Below are positions 18,802 through 27,348 of a stretch of 39,048 bases of DNA, piece by piece; position 1 is the stretch's first letter; the number at the start of each line of letters is the position of its first letter. Position numbers and translations under genes: made by a program. The stretch covers positions 1-39,048 of the forward strand of contig JANYIO010000126.1 of the NCBI GenBank assembly GCA_025362015.1, written 5' to 3'. The notes under the pieces are model-generated. The model searched no databases, had not been told where the DNA came from, and saw only the letters and a program-made list of their open reading frames with translations. This DNA comes from Gammaproteobacteria bacterium (GTDB lineage Bacteria > Pseudomonadota > Gammaproteobacteria > Pseudomonadales > Cellvibrionaceae).

Positions 18802-21339
18802 TTAATCTGCCAATTCAACCAATTCAATTCTACTTTCGCGTTCCGATTTAAATGCCGGACGAACCTGGCCGCGTTCGGCGACGTAAGCCAAATTATCATC
18901 ACGTTCATCCGAATTGATAAAGTGTTTAAAACGTTTCAAGCGCTCTGGATTTTCAATGGTGGTTTTCCACTCACATTGATATTGGTCAATGTTATATTGC
19001 ATTTGCGCTTCCAATTCTTCGGCGATGCTGAGCTTGTCCTCTATCACTACTTTTTTGAGATAAGCCAAGCCACCTTCCAGGTTTTCTAACCACACCGAAG
19101 TACGTTGTAAACGATCACCAGTACGAATATAAAACATCATCACGCGGTCAATATATTTAATCAGTGTTGCGTCGTCCAAACCTGTGGCGAATAAATCTGC
19201 ATGTCGTGGGCGCATGCCACCATTACCGCACACAAATAAATTCCAGCCATTTTCAGTTGCAATCACACCGAAATCTTTTGATTGTGCTTCTGCACATTCG
19301 CGAGTACAACCAGACACACCAAATTTAATTTTGTGTGGCGCACGCACACCTTTGTAACGATTTTCCAAAGTGATAGCCATGCTCACACTATCGAGTACAC
19401 CGTAACGACACCAAGTACTGCCCACACAAGATTTCACTGTACGCAATGATTTACCATAAGCGTGCCCGGTTTCAAAACCTGCATCGACTAACACTTTCCA
19501 GATGGCCGGTAATTGATGTAACTGCGCACCAAATAAATCGATACGTTGGCCTCCGGTAATTTTTGTATAAAGTTTGTATTCCTTTGCCACTTGGCCAAGC
19601 ACAATTAATTTCTCTGGTGTAATTTCACCACCAGCAACACGTGGCACTATCGAATAAGTACCATCTTTTTGCATATTACCCAAGAAAATATCATTGGTAT
19701 CTTGCAGGCCGATATGTTTTTCATCCAACACATATTCATTCCAGAATGCAGCGAGTATAGATGCAGTAGCGGGCTTACAAATATCGCAACCTAAACCGTG
19801 GCCGTGACCATCCAACAACTCATCAAAGGTTTTAATTTTTTTGATGCGAACAATATCTGCCAACTCATGCCGCGAATGCGGAAAGTGTTCGCAAATATGA
19901 TTACTCACTTCCACGCCGAGTTTTATAAGTTCAGCATCCATCACTTGTTTAGTAAGCACTGCACAACCACCACAACCGGTCGATGCTTTGGTGATGGCTT
20001 TGATATCGCCCATGGTGCCCGCACCGTTTTGTACTGCACAACAAATTGCACCTTTAGTCACATCAAAACAGGAACAAATTTGCGCAGTATCAGGTAGTGC
20101 AACTACGCCCATGGCCATACCAGCACCATCAACTGAAGGCAAAATTAAACAGTTAGGATCATCCGGCAAATCCATACCATTCACACACATTTGTTGCAGT
20201 GTGCCGTAAGCTTCTACTTCGCCTACTAATACCGCACCTAATAATTTGGTGTTGTCGGCAGAAACAATAATGCGCTTATAAACTTCTTCAACATCGTTGC
20301 TGTAGGTATAACTTAATGAACCTGGAGTGTTGCCATGTGCATCGCCAATGGATGCAACATCAACGCCCAATAATTTTAATTTGGTGCTCATATCCGCACC
20401 GGTAAATTGTTCAGCGCCACCAGTGATGTGAGATACCGCTACTTTCGCCATTTGGTATCCCGGCGCTACCAAACCGTAAATACGATTTTGCCAAAGCGCA
20501 CATTCACCAATTGCGTAAACATCTTTCGCAGACGTTAAACAATTATTGTCGATAGTAATACCGCCGCGCTCACCCATGACAATTCCGCATTTACGTGCGA
20601 GCTCATCCTGTGGGCGAATACCAGCAGAGAACAAAATCATATCGGTTTCTAAATGGCTGCCATCGGCAAAATTCATCCGGTAACGCGCCTCAGTACCCGC
20701 AACAATTTCTGTTGTTGCTTTTTGCGTGTGAATTTTTACTCCGAGGGCTTCAATTTTACGACGCAATAATTTACCGCCGCCTTCATCTAACTGCACCGCC
20801 ATTAAACGCGGCGCAAACTCGACCACATGCGTTTCCAATCCAGATGCTTTTAATGCTGCTGCTGCCTCTAAGCCCAGCAAGCCACCACCCACAACCACAC
20901 CCACTTTACTACGAGCAGCTGAGTAGGTAATTGCCTCTAAATCTTCTATCGTGCGATACACCAAACAGTGCTCACCATTGTTACCAGCAATGGGTGGCAC
21001 AAACGGAAATGAACCGGTTGCAAGAATTAATTTATCGTAAGCTTCACGACGCCCAGAAGCAGTAATCACTTCTTTATTTTCGAAATCAATATCGACCACT
21101 TTATCTTTCAGAATAAATTCAACGTTTTTTTCGTCGTAGTAACCTGAAGTCGTTAAGGCCAAATCTTCAGCAGTTGAGCCAGAGAAATATTTTGATAATT
21201 GCACGCGATCATAAGCCAAACGCGGCTCTTCCGAAAAAGTAATCACATGATATTTTTCTGCATCTGCATGGCTAACCAAATTATCAATAAATTTGTGACC
21301 AACCATGCCATTCCCGACTACTACAATGCGTTGTTTCAT
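18802..21339 (-). CDS. nirB: Nitrite reductase [NAD(P)H] large subunit NirB
   Basis: The large catalytic subunit reducing nitrite to ammonium in six-electron steps. At 845 aa it has the full NirB layout. An N-terminal FAD domain starts at VVVGNGMVGHKF, and an NAD(P)H domain contains GVVVGGGLLGLEAA (about residues 146-160). A BFD-like [2Fe-2S] domain has Cys422, Cys424, Cys456 and Cys459. The C-terminal sulfite/nitrite reductase domain binds siroheme and [4Fe-4S] through Cys638, Cys644, Cys678 and Cys682 (CxxxxxC...CxxxC). It lies between cobA (17 bp upstream) and nirD on the minus strand, so electron input, siroheme precursor supply and catalysis are encoded together. No nitrate reductase or nitrate transporter gene is in the window. 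Confidence 0.97.
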   Translation of the reverse strand: MKQRIVVVGNGMVGHKFIDNLVSHADAEKYHVITFSEEPRLAYDRVQLSKYFSGSTAEDLALTTSGYYDEKNVEFILKDKVVDIDFENKEVITASGRREAYDKLILATGSFPFVPPIAGNNGEHCLVYRTIEDLEAITYSAARSKVGVVVGGGLLGLEAAAALKASGLETHVVEFAPRLMAVQLDEGGGKLLRRKIEALGVKIHTQKATTEIVAGTEARYRMNFADGSHLETDMILFSAGIRPQDELARKCGIVMGERGGITIDNNCLTSAKDVYAIGECALWQNRIYGLVAPGYQMAKVAVSHITGGAEQFTGADMSTKLKLLGVDVASIGDAHGNTPGSLSYTYSNDVEEVYKRIIVSADNTKLLGAVLVGEVEAYGTLQQMCVNGMDLPDDPNCLILPSVDGAGMAMGVVALPDTAQICSCFDVTKGAICCAVQNGAGTMGDIKAITKASTGCGGCAVLTKQVMDAELIKLGVEVSNHICEHFPHSRHELADIVRIKKIKTFDELLDGHGHGLGCDICKPATASILAAFWNEYVLDEKHIGLQDTNDIFLGNMQKDGTYSIVPRVAGGEITPEKLIVLGQVAKEYKLYTKITGGQRIDLFGAQLHQLPAIWKVLVDAGFETGHAYGKSLRTVKSCVGSTWCRYGVLDSVSMAITLENRYKGVRAPHKIKFGVSGCTRECAEAQSKDFGVIATENGWNLFVCGNGGMRPRHADLFATGLDDATLIKYIDRVMMFYIRTGDRLQRTSVWLENLEGGLAYLKKVVIEDKLSIAEELEAQMQYNIDQYQCEWKTTIENPERLKRFKHFINSDERDDNLAYVAERGQVRPAFKSERESRIELVELAD

Positions 21340-21356
21340 AATAATTTCTCTACCAC

Positions 21357-22265
21357 TTAAGCTGATAATAATTGTTGATTAACATCTGCTGCAAATGCAG
21401 ACCAATATTCCGGATTTAATTGTTGCGCACCTGACACAGCGTTACCTAAAGCAGCGTTACCCAATACAGCATTAAGAGATACCACGTGGCCAACAATAAT
21501 TAAGGCTGGCGACTGCACTTGCTCACGCAAAACAGCAGCGGGGAAATCGCTTAAGTCGGTAATAATGTTGCGCTGATTTTTACGGCAACCATTTTCAATA
21601 ATAGCTACAGGAGTGTCCGCAGCTAAACCACCCGCTAATAACTGTTGCGAAATTTCCGGGGCGCGAGTTAAGCCCATATAAAAAACGATGGTGTGACTTA
21701 ATTGTGCCAAAGCATTCCAATTCACATCTAAACTTTTTTCGGCATGACCGGTCACAAAAGTACAACCCTGTGAAATACCGCGATGCGTTAAGGGAATATT
21801 TGCGTAAGTACTGCAACCAGACGCAGAGGTAATGCCGGGAATAACTTCTGCATCAACGCCGGCTTTGCGCAACTCTAATAATTCTTCACCGCCGCGACCA
21901 AATACAAAAGGATCGCCGCCTTTAATACGACATACCGTTAACCCGGCCTGAGCTTGACTCACTAATAGTTGGTTTAAATCTTCTTGTGGAATACTGTGAT
22001 TATTTTTTACTTTGCCAACATAAAGTGCTGGCGTATTTTTGGGAAACAATGCGCAAACTTCCTGGCTTACTAATTGGTCGTAAAAAATAATATCGGCGGA
22101 ATTAATCGCGCGCAGCGCTTTGATCGTTAATAATTCTGCATCACCAGGGCCTGCACCCACCAACCACACTTTGCCTGAACGATGCGCGCGTGACTGATGC
22201 TGATCACTTACTTTAGAATGAAGCCGAGTCACATCTTGAGCGTCGTGGGCTGTGTGTTTCATCAT
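21357..22265 (-). CDS. cobA: Uroporphyrinogen-III C-methyltransferase (SUMT)
   Basis: Methylates uroporphyrinogen III twice with S-adenosylmethionine to give precorrin-2, the precursor of siroheme. Conserved blocks are VWLVGAGPGDAELLTIKAL, ADIIFYDQLVS, RIKGGDPFVFGRGGEE (SAM site), PGITSASGCSTYANIPLTHR and TFVTGHAEK. The 302-aa chain has about 32 extra N-terminal residues rich in His/Ser/Gln before the catalytic core. Two adjacent ATG codons (22265 and 22262) are both possible starts. It is the first gene of cobA-nirB-nirD and, given that context, serves siroheme for NirB; the precorrin-2 dehydrogenase/ferrochelatase steps must be encoded elsewhere. A sigma-54 promoter lies just upstream. Confidence 0.95.
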   Translation of the reverse strand: MMKHTAHDAQDVTRLHSKVSDQHQSRAHRSGKVWLVGAGPGDAELLTIKALRAINSADIIFYDQLVSQEVCALFPKNTPALYVGKVKNNHSIPQEDLNQLLVSQAQAGLTVCRIKGGDPFVFGRGGEELLELRKAGVDAEVIPGITSASGCSTYANIPLTHRGISQGCTFVTGHAEKSLDVNWNALAQLSHTIVFYMGLTRAPEISQQLLAGGLAADTPVAIIENGCRKNQRNIITDLSDFPAAVLREQVQSPALIIVGHVVSLNAVLGNAALGNAVSGAQQLNPEYWSAFAADVNQQLLSA

Positions 22266-22858
22266 CGCACCTTGAATTTTTGTTAACTAAACTCGTGTGA
22301 TATGACTAGAGCAAGGAGGGTGCCAACCTGAAAAACCGAGTATATTTTTTAAAAAAATGCTTACACTTCAGCGTGTTAAATATTATTAACAGCCATACTG
22401 CCAATCTTTGCCACGCGCGTATTAATTCAATGATGCAGATTCCGTGTTTTTATTTGGTGCGAACGCGCACACTAATAAAGCAAAACTCACAAATAGCCTT
22501 TAGTAAAATTGCACATCTATATAGCAAACAAGTGGTGCACAGCGATCCAACAAGAAGCATTTTGTGTTTTTATAGCGACTAAATGTTAATCCATGCGCTT
22601 GCACTGACTTAAAAAATCCAGAAATAACTTCAACTAAGGTTTAATATTTAAATAATCCCTTTTTTGACGCACGTATTTTTAGTCAAGATTAAATAATCTG
22701 GCGTGATTCAAGCGTTTCTCATGCATAGCAGTCTATTCAGAAATTCACCGCCGCAACTTGAGTGAACTTCAATAGCGCTATAGAGTAGGTGCTCTCTGTT
22801 GAAGGCAGCAGACAACGGCAGCTTCCTTTTGAATACAAGCTCATTGAAGATAGTTCAG
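22266..22858. other. 593-bp divergent intergenic region between cobA and moaA
   Basis: An AT-rich region with no convincing gene. It holds the sigma-54 promoter for the nir operon (22310-22326). Weak NtrC-like half-sites are visible: TTGCAC at 22509-22514 and TGGTGCA at 22533-22539, about 200 bp upstream of the promoter, plus an unrelated dyad GTGCG-AACG-CGCAC near 22457-22470. GTGTTTTTAT occurs twice (near 22444 and 22564). A 69-codon frame at 22373-22582 has no ribosome site and looks spurious. The moaA promoter could not be identified. Confidence 0.6.
22310..22326 (-). promoter_or_regulatory. Sigma-54 (RpoN) promoter for cobA-nirB-nirD
   Basis: On the minus strand the sequence is TTGGCACCCTCCTTGCT, matching the sigma-54 consensus TGGCACG-N4-TTGC(A/T) with the invariant GG (-24) and GC (-12) correctly spaced. 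Transcription should begin about 12 bp downstream (near 22298), giving a leader of about 33 nt before cobA. This fits nitrogen-limitation control through NtrC. Confidence 0.8.
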
Positions 22859-23869
22859 ATGCAAAACCAGGTCATGCAATCACCAACACTCATCGACAGC
22901 TTTGGCCGCGCCATTACCTATGCGCGACTGTCCGTCACTGACCGATGCGATTTGCGTTGTGTGTACTGTATGGCAGAGGACATGACGTTCCTACCGCGCA
23001 CTGAGGTACTCTCTATAGAAGAGCTAACACTGCTTGGGGAAACCCTGTGCGAACTTGGCGTGACCAAACTACGTATCACTGGCGGCGAACCACTTATTCG
23101 CGGGGGTATCATCAAGCTTATGCAAAACCTTGGGCAGTTGCCCTTACTGCAAGAGCTGTGTCTAACCACTAACGGCACGCACCTTGCGCAATATGCCCAG
23201 GCGCTAAAAGATGCCGGAGTAGATAGGATCAATATTAGCCTCGATAGCCTCAACCCTGAACGCTTTCGCGAACTGACCCGCTTTGGCGATGTTCAGCAAG
23301 TATTGGCAGGCATAAAAGCGGCACAGCAAGTAGGCTTTAAACACATCAAACTCAATTGTGTAGCGCTCAAACACTACAATGCCGATGAAGCACCAGACTT
23401 GGTTAGCTTTGCATTGGATGAAGGACTGGATATTAGTTTTATTGAGGAGATGCCACTCGGCAGAATTAATAGCCATGGTCGTGAGGCAGAATTTATTAGT
23501 AGCGCTGACTTGCGCAACAAAATCGGTGCGCGATTTGATTTACACGCAATTGCGCACAACAGTGGCGGCCCCGCACGTTACTGGCAAGTAAACAATAATA
23601 CTTCGCGCATTGGTTTTATCTCACCACACTCTGAAAATTTTTGCAGCAGTTGCAATCGCATACGCGTGACCGCCACGGGCAAATTAATTTTATGTTTAGG
23701 CCAGGAAAATAGTGCGGACTTACGTGCAGCTATACGCGAACATGAATTTCCAGAGGTGGCGCTACGTAATACCTTATTAAACGCAATTGTTTATAAACCT
23801 GAAAAACATGATTTTGATTTGCAAAATGAAACGCAGATTTTACGATTTATGAATGCCACTGGAGGATAA
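22859..23869 (+). CDS. moaA: GTP 3',8-cyclase MoaA
   Basis: A radical-SAM enzyme that, with MoaC, turns GTP into cyclic pyranopterin monophosphate, the first step of molybdenum cofactor synthesis. The start ATG at 22859 gives 336 aa, the usual size, beginning MQNQVMQSPTLIDSFGRAITY; an upstream TTG frame to 22799 adds 20 residues without family similarity. The radical-SAM cluster CDLRCVYC (Cys30, Cys34, Cys37), RITGGEPLIRGG and the C-terminal cluster CSSCNRIRVTATGKLILC are intact, and the chain ends in the conserved Gly-Gly tail. It is divergent from the nitrite reductase operon; MoCo is needed by assimilatory nitrate reductase, a plausible functional link. Confidence 0.95.
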   Translation: MQNQVMQSPTLIDSFGRAITYARLSVTDRCDLRCVYCMAEDMTFLPRTEVLSIEELTLLGETLCELGVTKLRITGGEPLIRGGIIKLMQNLGQLPLLQELCLTTNGTHLAQYAQALKDAGVDRINISLDSLNPERFRELTRFGDVQQVLAGIKAAQQVGFKHIKLNCVALKHYNADEAPDLVSFALDEGLDISFIEEMPLGRINSHGREAEFISSADLRNKIGARFDLHAIAHNSGGPARYWQVNNNTSRIGFISPHSENFCSSCNRIRVTATGKLILCLGQENSADLRAAIREHEFPEVALRNTLLNAIVYKPEKHDFDLQNETQILRFMNATGG

Positions 23870-24054
23870 TGTATTTCCTACCCGCCTAATATTTTTCTAA
23901 CTTACCACCCCGTCTCATTTACAACTCTGTTTAATCTGCAACGCTCGCTAATCTATAGGCCTAGGTAATCTACATATAGTTAACGTAGATCCATAATCGA
24001 AAACGAATATTTTTTTAAGTGGTCCCGCAACAGAAAATAATTGACGCGCAGATT

Positions 24055-24270
24055 TTAATAAGTAACTGGCAGCCTGCCTAACATATCCTTCCGTGCCGCT
24101 ATTAATTCTTTATAGGTTTGAATCATGGTGAAGTTAACATAGGTGCCATTGGTTTTTAATTCAGACAGCTGACGTTCGTATTCTGAAACCTCTCCCATTA
24201 ATTTTGCACGCAACTGATCTGTACGGCTTAAATTTACTCCAATCCCAACAACTGTCGCATTTTTTTTCAT
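24055..24270 (-). CDS. Small hypothetical protein (71 aa)
   Basis: Not recognised. A 71-aa frame beginning MKKNATVVGIGVNLSRTDQL with a predicted helical, charged middle (KLMGEVSEYERQLSEL) and ending ARKDMLGRLPVTY. The gene is credible because the minus strand has a strong Shine-Dalgarno site, GGAAAGGAG, 8 bases before the ATG. There is no signal peptide, transmembrane stretch, cysteine or obvious DNA-binding motif; it looks like a small soluble, partly coiled-coil protein. It stands alone, convergent with moaA and about 450 bp from fadE. No function is proposed. Confidence 0.6.
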   Translation of the reverse strand: MKKNATVVGIGVNLSRTDQLRAKLMGEVSEYERQLSELKTNGTYVNFTMIQTYKELIAARKDMLGRLPVTY

Positions 24271-24516
24271 GGTAATTACTCCTTTCCAGTGTTAAAAATA
24301 ACAACATCTATCTTTGCTCGCTTTTTAAGCTTAGCGTAAAGAACTCAGCCGCAATAACTTTCCTCTAGATTTTTTGTTTATGTTAAAAGTACAAAATACT
24401 AGCTCTTCGATAAATCAGGAATAAGCGCTGGCGCGAGCAATTACATTTGAACTAGCTGCAATCAAGATGATTACCATTAAGTTTCTTTATTATCAGCATA
24501 TTAGGAGTAAGTCTTA

Positions 24517-24606
24517 ATGCAAAAAATAGAAAATATAGCAATGCAGACTATCGATTATTTTTTTAATTTCAATTTTAAAGTGTCGCAGCAATCTACTTTT
24601 ATATGA
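24517..24606 (+). CDS. Possible 29-aa small ORF
   Basis: ATG at 24517 is preceded by TTAGGAGTAAG, with AGGAG about 9 bases upstream, a strong ribosome site for an otherwise AT-rich spacer. The 29-residue product starts MQKIENIAMQTIDYFFNFNF and ends in TGA at 24604-24606, 34 bp before the terminator-like inverted repeat. It has no similarity I recognise; chance cannot be excluded for a frame this short. Confidence 0.3.
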   Translation: MQKIENIAMQTIDYFFNFNFKVSQQSTFI

Positions 24607-24640
24607 CCATAAAAATAAAGCGGCCAAAAAAATAGTGCAC

Positions 24641-24681
24641 CCATAAAAAAATCCAATGCGTAACACTGGATTTTTTTATGG
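24641..24681. terminator. Bidirectional terminator-like inverted repeat after fadE
   Basis: CCATAAAAAAATCCA (24641-24655) and TGGATTTTTTTATGG (24667-24681) are perfect inverted repeats around an 11-nt loop. The A- and T-tracts within the arms give a T run in either direction. It lies 36 bp beyond the fadE stop and can also end plus-strand transcripts from the small-ORF region. Confidence 0.65.
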
Positions 24682-24716
24682 TCTCAATTCAATACTAGCC
24701 TACGGACAACCTCTAT

Positions 24717-27122
24717 TTACAACTTATCAAATGCATCAGTGAGTATGCAATCGAAACGACGCGCATCATATTCCAGCAAACGATTAACATCTTGCGGCTG
24801 AATAATATTTTTTGCGACGGCATCCTGTAATTTTTCTGCCATAGTAGCGCCTACTAATTTGTTCTGCACTTTTAAATACGTGCTCCATAACGGGCCAAGT
24901 GCGAGTAACATTTGGAAGGTGCTTTCTACCCGCCCCATAGCGTCTTCCGGGTCGTGAGACACAAAAACATATTGTGCCAACTGTTGCCGTACGGGGTTAT
25001 CTTCCATAATTAAATCACCCAGTTCACGCACTAACTCATCGCTTGGCTTGCAAACAATTTGTCCCCAAATCAGCGTGGCGCATTTAATCATTTTACTAAC
25101 CCAACCCACCGGGAAGTTGTTAGAGAATTCTGTTAAGGCTTCTTGCGCTTTGTATAACGCTGTAGTTATTGCATATTCAGCGTGAACATCTTCTGCACGG
25201 GTGCGCGGGTGCGCGGAATGATATTTTAAAATCGCGCACGCAATAAATAATTGGCTGTGCGCATCACCCAAACGCGCCGACAACAATTCACGCCGTTTTA
25301 AATTGCCCCCTAACACTGCCAAGGCAACATCAGACATAGTGGCAAAACTTGCGCTTAACAAATTAATACGTTGATACCAACGCGCACTAAAATCGTCAGC
25401 ATTGGCGGGCACACTACTGAAATAACCGCGGGTAAGCCCAAGCAATTGGGTGCGCATATAATTACTGAAGACATGACCGAGGTGCGCCATAAAAAGCTTG
25501 TCAAAAGTTTTGATGCCATGCGCTTGATCAGCATCTTCCATTGCCAACAGCTCTTGAAATAAATACGGATGGCAACGCATCGCACCCTGACCAAAAATCA
25601 TCAACGAGCGGGTCAGAATATTTGCGCCTTCTACCGTAATTGCCACCGGCACACTGTGATACGAATAAACGATAAAGTTTCTTGGCCCTTGCTGAATAGC
25701 ACGACCACCTACCACATCCATCGCATGCTCTACCGATTTACGCATGGTTTCAGTCGCGTGGTACTTTGCCATAGCTGTCATCACTGCCGGCGCACCTGTT
25801 TCCAAACCTTTAGTCACTAACTGGCGCAAGGCTTCGAGGGTGTAAGCACTGCCCGCAATTTCTGCGGTAGCTTCTTGTACACCCTCGAACTTACCAATTT
25901 CAGTATTAAATTGACGGCGCACGCGCGCGTAAGCACCGACCATACGATAGTTAACTTCGCAACTTGCGGTAGAGAGTGCGGGCAATGAAACGCCGCGGCC
26001 AGCACCTAAACATTCAATCAACATGCGCCAGCCTTTTCCGGCCATAGCTGCGCCACCGATAATCCAGTCAATGGGGATAAAAACATCTGTACCAAACACT
26101 GGCCCATTCATAAAAGGTGAACCTGGATTGTGGCGCTTACCAATCTCCATCCCCGGGTGATTTGCCGGCACCAGCGCACAGGTAATGCCGTATTCTTTTT
26201 TATCGGGATTGCCTAACAACCCTTCAGGATCGTGCAGTTTAAACGCTAAACCCACTACTGTTGCGATAGGCGCGAGCGTAATCCAACGCTTACTAAACGT
26301 GAGGCGTAAGCCCAACACTTCTTTACCTTCATGCTTGCCTTTGCAGACGATGCCCGTATCTGGAATTGAACCCGCATCCGAACCCGCTTCCGGGCCAGTC
26401 AAACCAAAACAGGGAATCTCGATACCTTTGGCCAAATTGGGCAGCCAAAATTGCTTTTGCTCCTCAGTACCATATTTCATGAGCAATTCGCCAGGGCCAA
26501 GCGAGTTAGGCACCATCGCCGTAACGGCTGCAGTACCTGAACGGCTGGCGATTTTGCTCATGACACGGCTTTGCGCATAAGGGCTGAAATCATGACCGCC
26601 GAATTCTTTGGGGATGATCAGGCCAAAAAAGCCTTTATCTTTAAGGTATTGCCAGGCTTCTGGCGATAAGTCTTTGCGATTATGTTGGATATCCCACTCG
26701 TCGAGCAAACTACAAAATTCGCTGACTTCGTTGTCCAAAAATGACTGCTCTTCAGCGGTAAGTTGCGGCAAATTGATTTGCGCAAATTCGTTCCAGTTAG
26801 GTTTTCCGCTAAACAACTCTTTTTCCCACCAAGTGGTGCCCGCCTCCAGAGCTTCGCGCTCGGTAACGCTCATACTCGGCATAGTTTTTTTGAGTATGCC
26901 AAATACTGGCTTGGTTAAAAATGCACGACGCAGAGAGCCGACATTTATTAACAATACCAAGCCAAGCGGTATTAATGCCCACAGGGATAGCAGCTGCGGC
27001 TCCAGGGTACCAAACACCAACCAGGCCAGAATCACCAACGCCGACCCTGCCGAAAGGGCAATTTCGCGGTAAATGAAGAAGGCGGCCAAAACCAGGATCG
27101 CGAACAGTGATATTAACAACAT
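24717..27122 (-). CDS. fadE: Acyl-CoA dehydrogenase FadE
   Basis: The first step of fatty-acid beta-oxidation, FAD-dependent formation of trans-2-enoyl-CoA. The 801-aa protein has the long FadE form. Two or three N-terminal hydrophobic segments (MLLISLFAILVLAAFFIY, SAGSALVILAWLVF, LWALIPLGLVLLI) anchor it to the inner membrane. The ACAD domain contains IPKEFGGHDFSPYAQS, CFGLTGPEAGSDAGS and KRWITLAPIATVVGLAFKL in the middle domain, ARVRRQFNTEIGKFEGVQE in the C-terminal helical domain, and a long FadE-specific C-terminal extension (about residues 560-801). A ribosome site AGAGG is visible on the minus strand before the ATG. It is transcribed alone; a palindromic repeat separates it from the upstream cobW-type gene. 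Confidence 0.96.
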   Translation of the reverse strand: MLLISLFAILVLAAFFIYREIALSAGSALVILAWLVFGTLEPQLLSLWALIPLGLVLLINVGSLRRAFLTKPVFGILKKTMPSMSVTEREALEAGTTWWEKELFSGKPNWNEFAQINLPQLTAEEQSFLDNEVSEFCSLLDEWDIQHNRKDLSPEAWQYLKDKGFFGLIIPKEFGGHDFSPYAQSRVMSKIASRSGTAAVTAMVPNSLGPGELLMKYGTEEQKQFWLPNLAKGIEIPCFGLTGPEAGSDAGSIPDTGIVCKGKHEGKEVLGLRLTFSKRWITLAPIATVVGLAFKLHDPEGLLGNPDKKEYGITCALVPANHPGMEIGKRHNPGSPFMNGPVFGTDVFIPIDWIIGGAAMAGKGWRMLIECLGAGRGVSLPALSTASCEVNYRMVGAYARVRRQFNTEIGKFEGVQEATAEIAGSAYTLEALRQLVTKGLETGAPAVMTAMAKYHATETMRKSVEHAMDVVGGRAIQQGPRNFIVYSYHSVPVAITVEGANILTRSLMIFGQGAMRCHPYLFQELLAMEDADQAHGIKTFDKLFMAHLGHVFSNYMRTQLLGLTRGYFSSVPANADDFSARWYQRINLLSASFATMSDVALAVLGGNLKRRELLSARLGDAHSQLFIACAILKYHSAHPRTRAEDVHAEYAITTALYKAQEALTEFSNNFPVGWVSKMIKCATLIWGQIVCKPSDELVRELGDLIMEDNPVRQQLAQYVFVSHDPEDAMGRVESTFQMLLALGPLWSTYLKVQNKLVGATMAEKLQDAVAKNIIQPQDVNRLLEYDARRFDCILTDAFDKL

Positions 27123-27234
27123 AAATAAACCTCTTTTTTATAATCTATACAGCATTCATTCTAGCCTTAACCATAGACCATTACCGCTAACTTGTTAGAA
27201 TTTCCCAAGTAGTTAACAACAATCTATAGAAGCT

Positions 27235-27330
27235 AAATTAAACACCTCACCGCAAGCAGCGAGGTACATTTTTGTTCCAACAATCTATTTCGTGGCAAGC
27301 AACGGGGGATTTAACCCGCACTTGCAATTA
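27235..27330 (+). repeat. Palindromic repeat element, copy A
   Basis: A 96-bp element in the fadE/cobW-type spacer, about 80% identical to 35389-35482 in the same orientation. It begins AAATTAAACACCTCACCGC, has a first hairpin CCTC..GAGG, a degenerate central hairpin around GTGGCAAGCAAC, and ends AACCCGCACTTGCAATTA. The base of the central hairpin has decayed compared with copy B. Confidence 0.8.
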
Positions 27331-27348
27331 AAATCTGGTATTTACACT

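Larger units (their letters stand above)
24271..24716. other. 446-bp AT-rich intergenic region
   Basis: Between the 71-aa gene and the fadE stop. It contains a possible 29-codon frame with a good ribosome site (24517-24606) and a long A/T-rich perfect inverted repeat that can act as a bidirectional terminator (24641-24681). Nothing else was recognised in 24271-24500 beyond the promoter/leader region expected for the 71-aa gene. Confidence 0.5.

Noticed and set aside
22457-22470. NtrC enhancer at the GTGCG-AACG-CGCAC dyad
   Set aside because: The half-site order is opposite to the NtrC consensus GCAC-N7-GTGC; only weak half-sites elsewhere fit.
22373-22582. 69-codon frame in the nir-moaA spacer
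   Set aside because: No ribosome site and no domain; it lies in the expected regulatory region.
22799-22858. TTG start extending MoaA by 20 residues
   Set aside because: No ribosome site and no family similarity; the ATG at 22859 gives the standard MoaA length.
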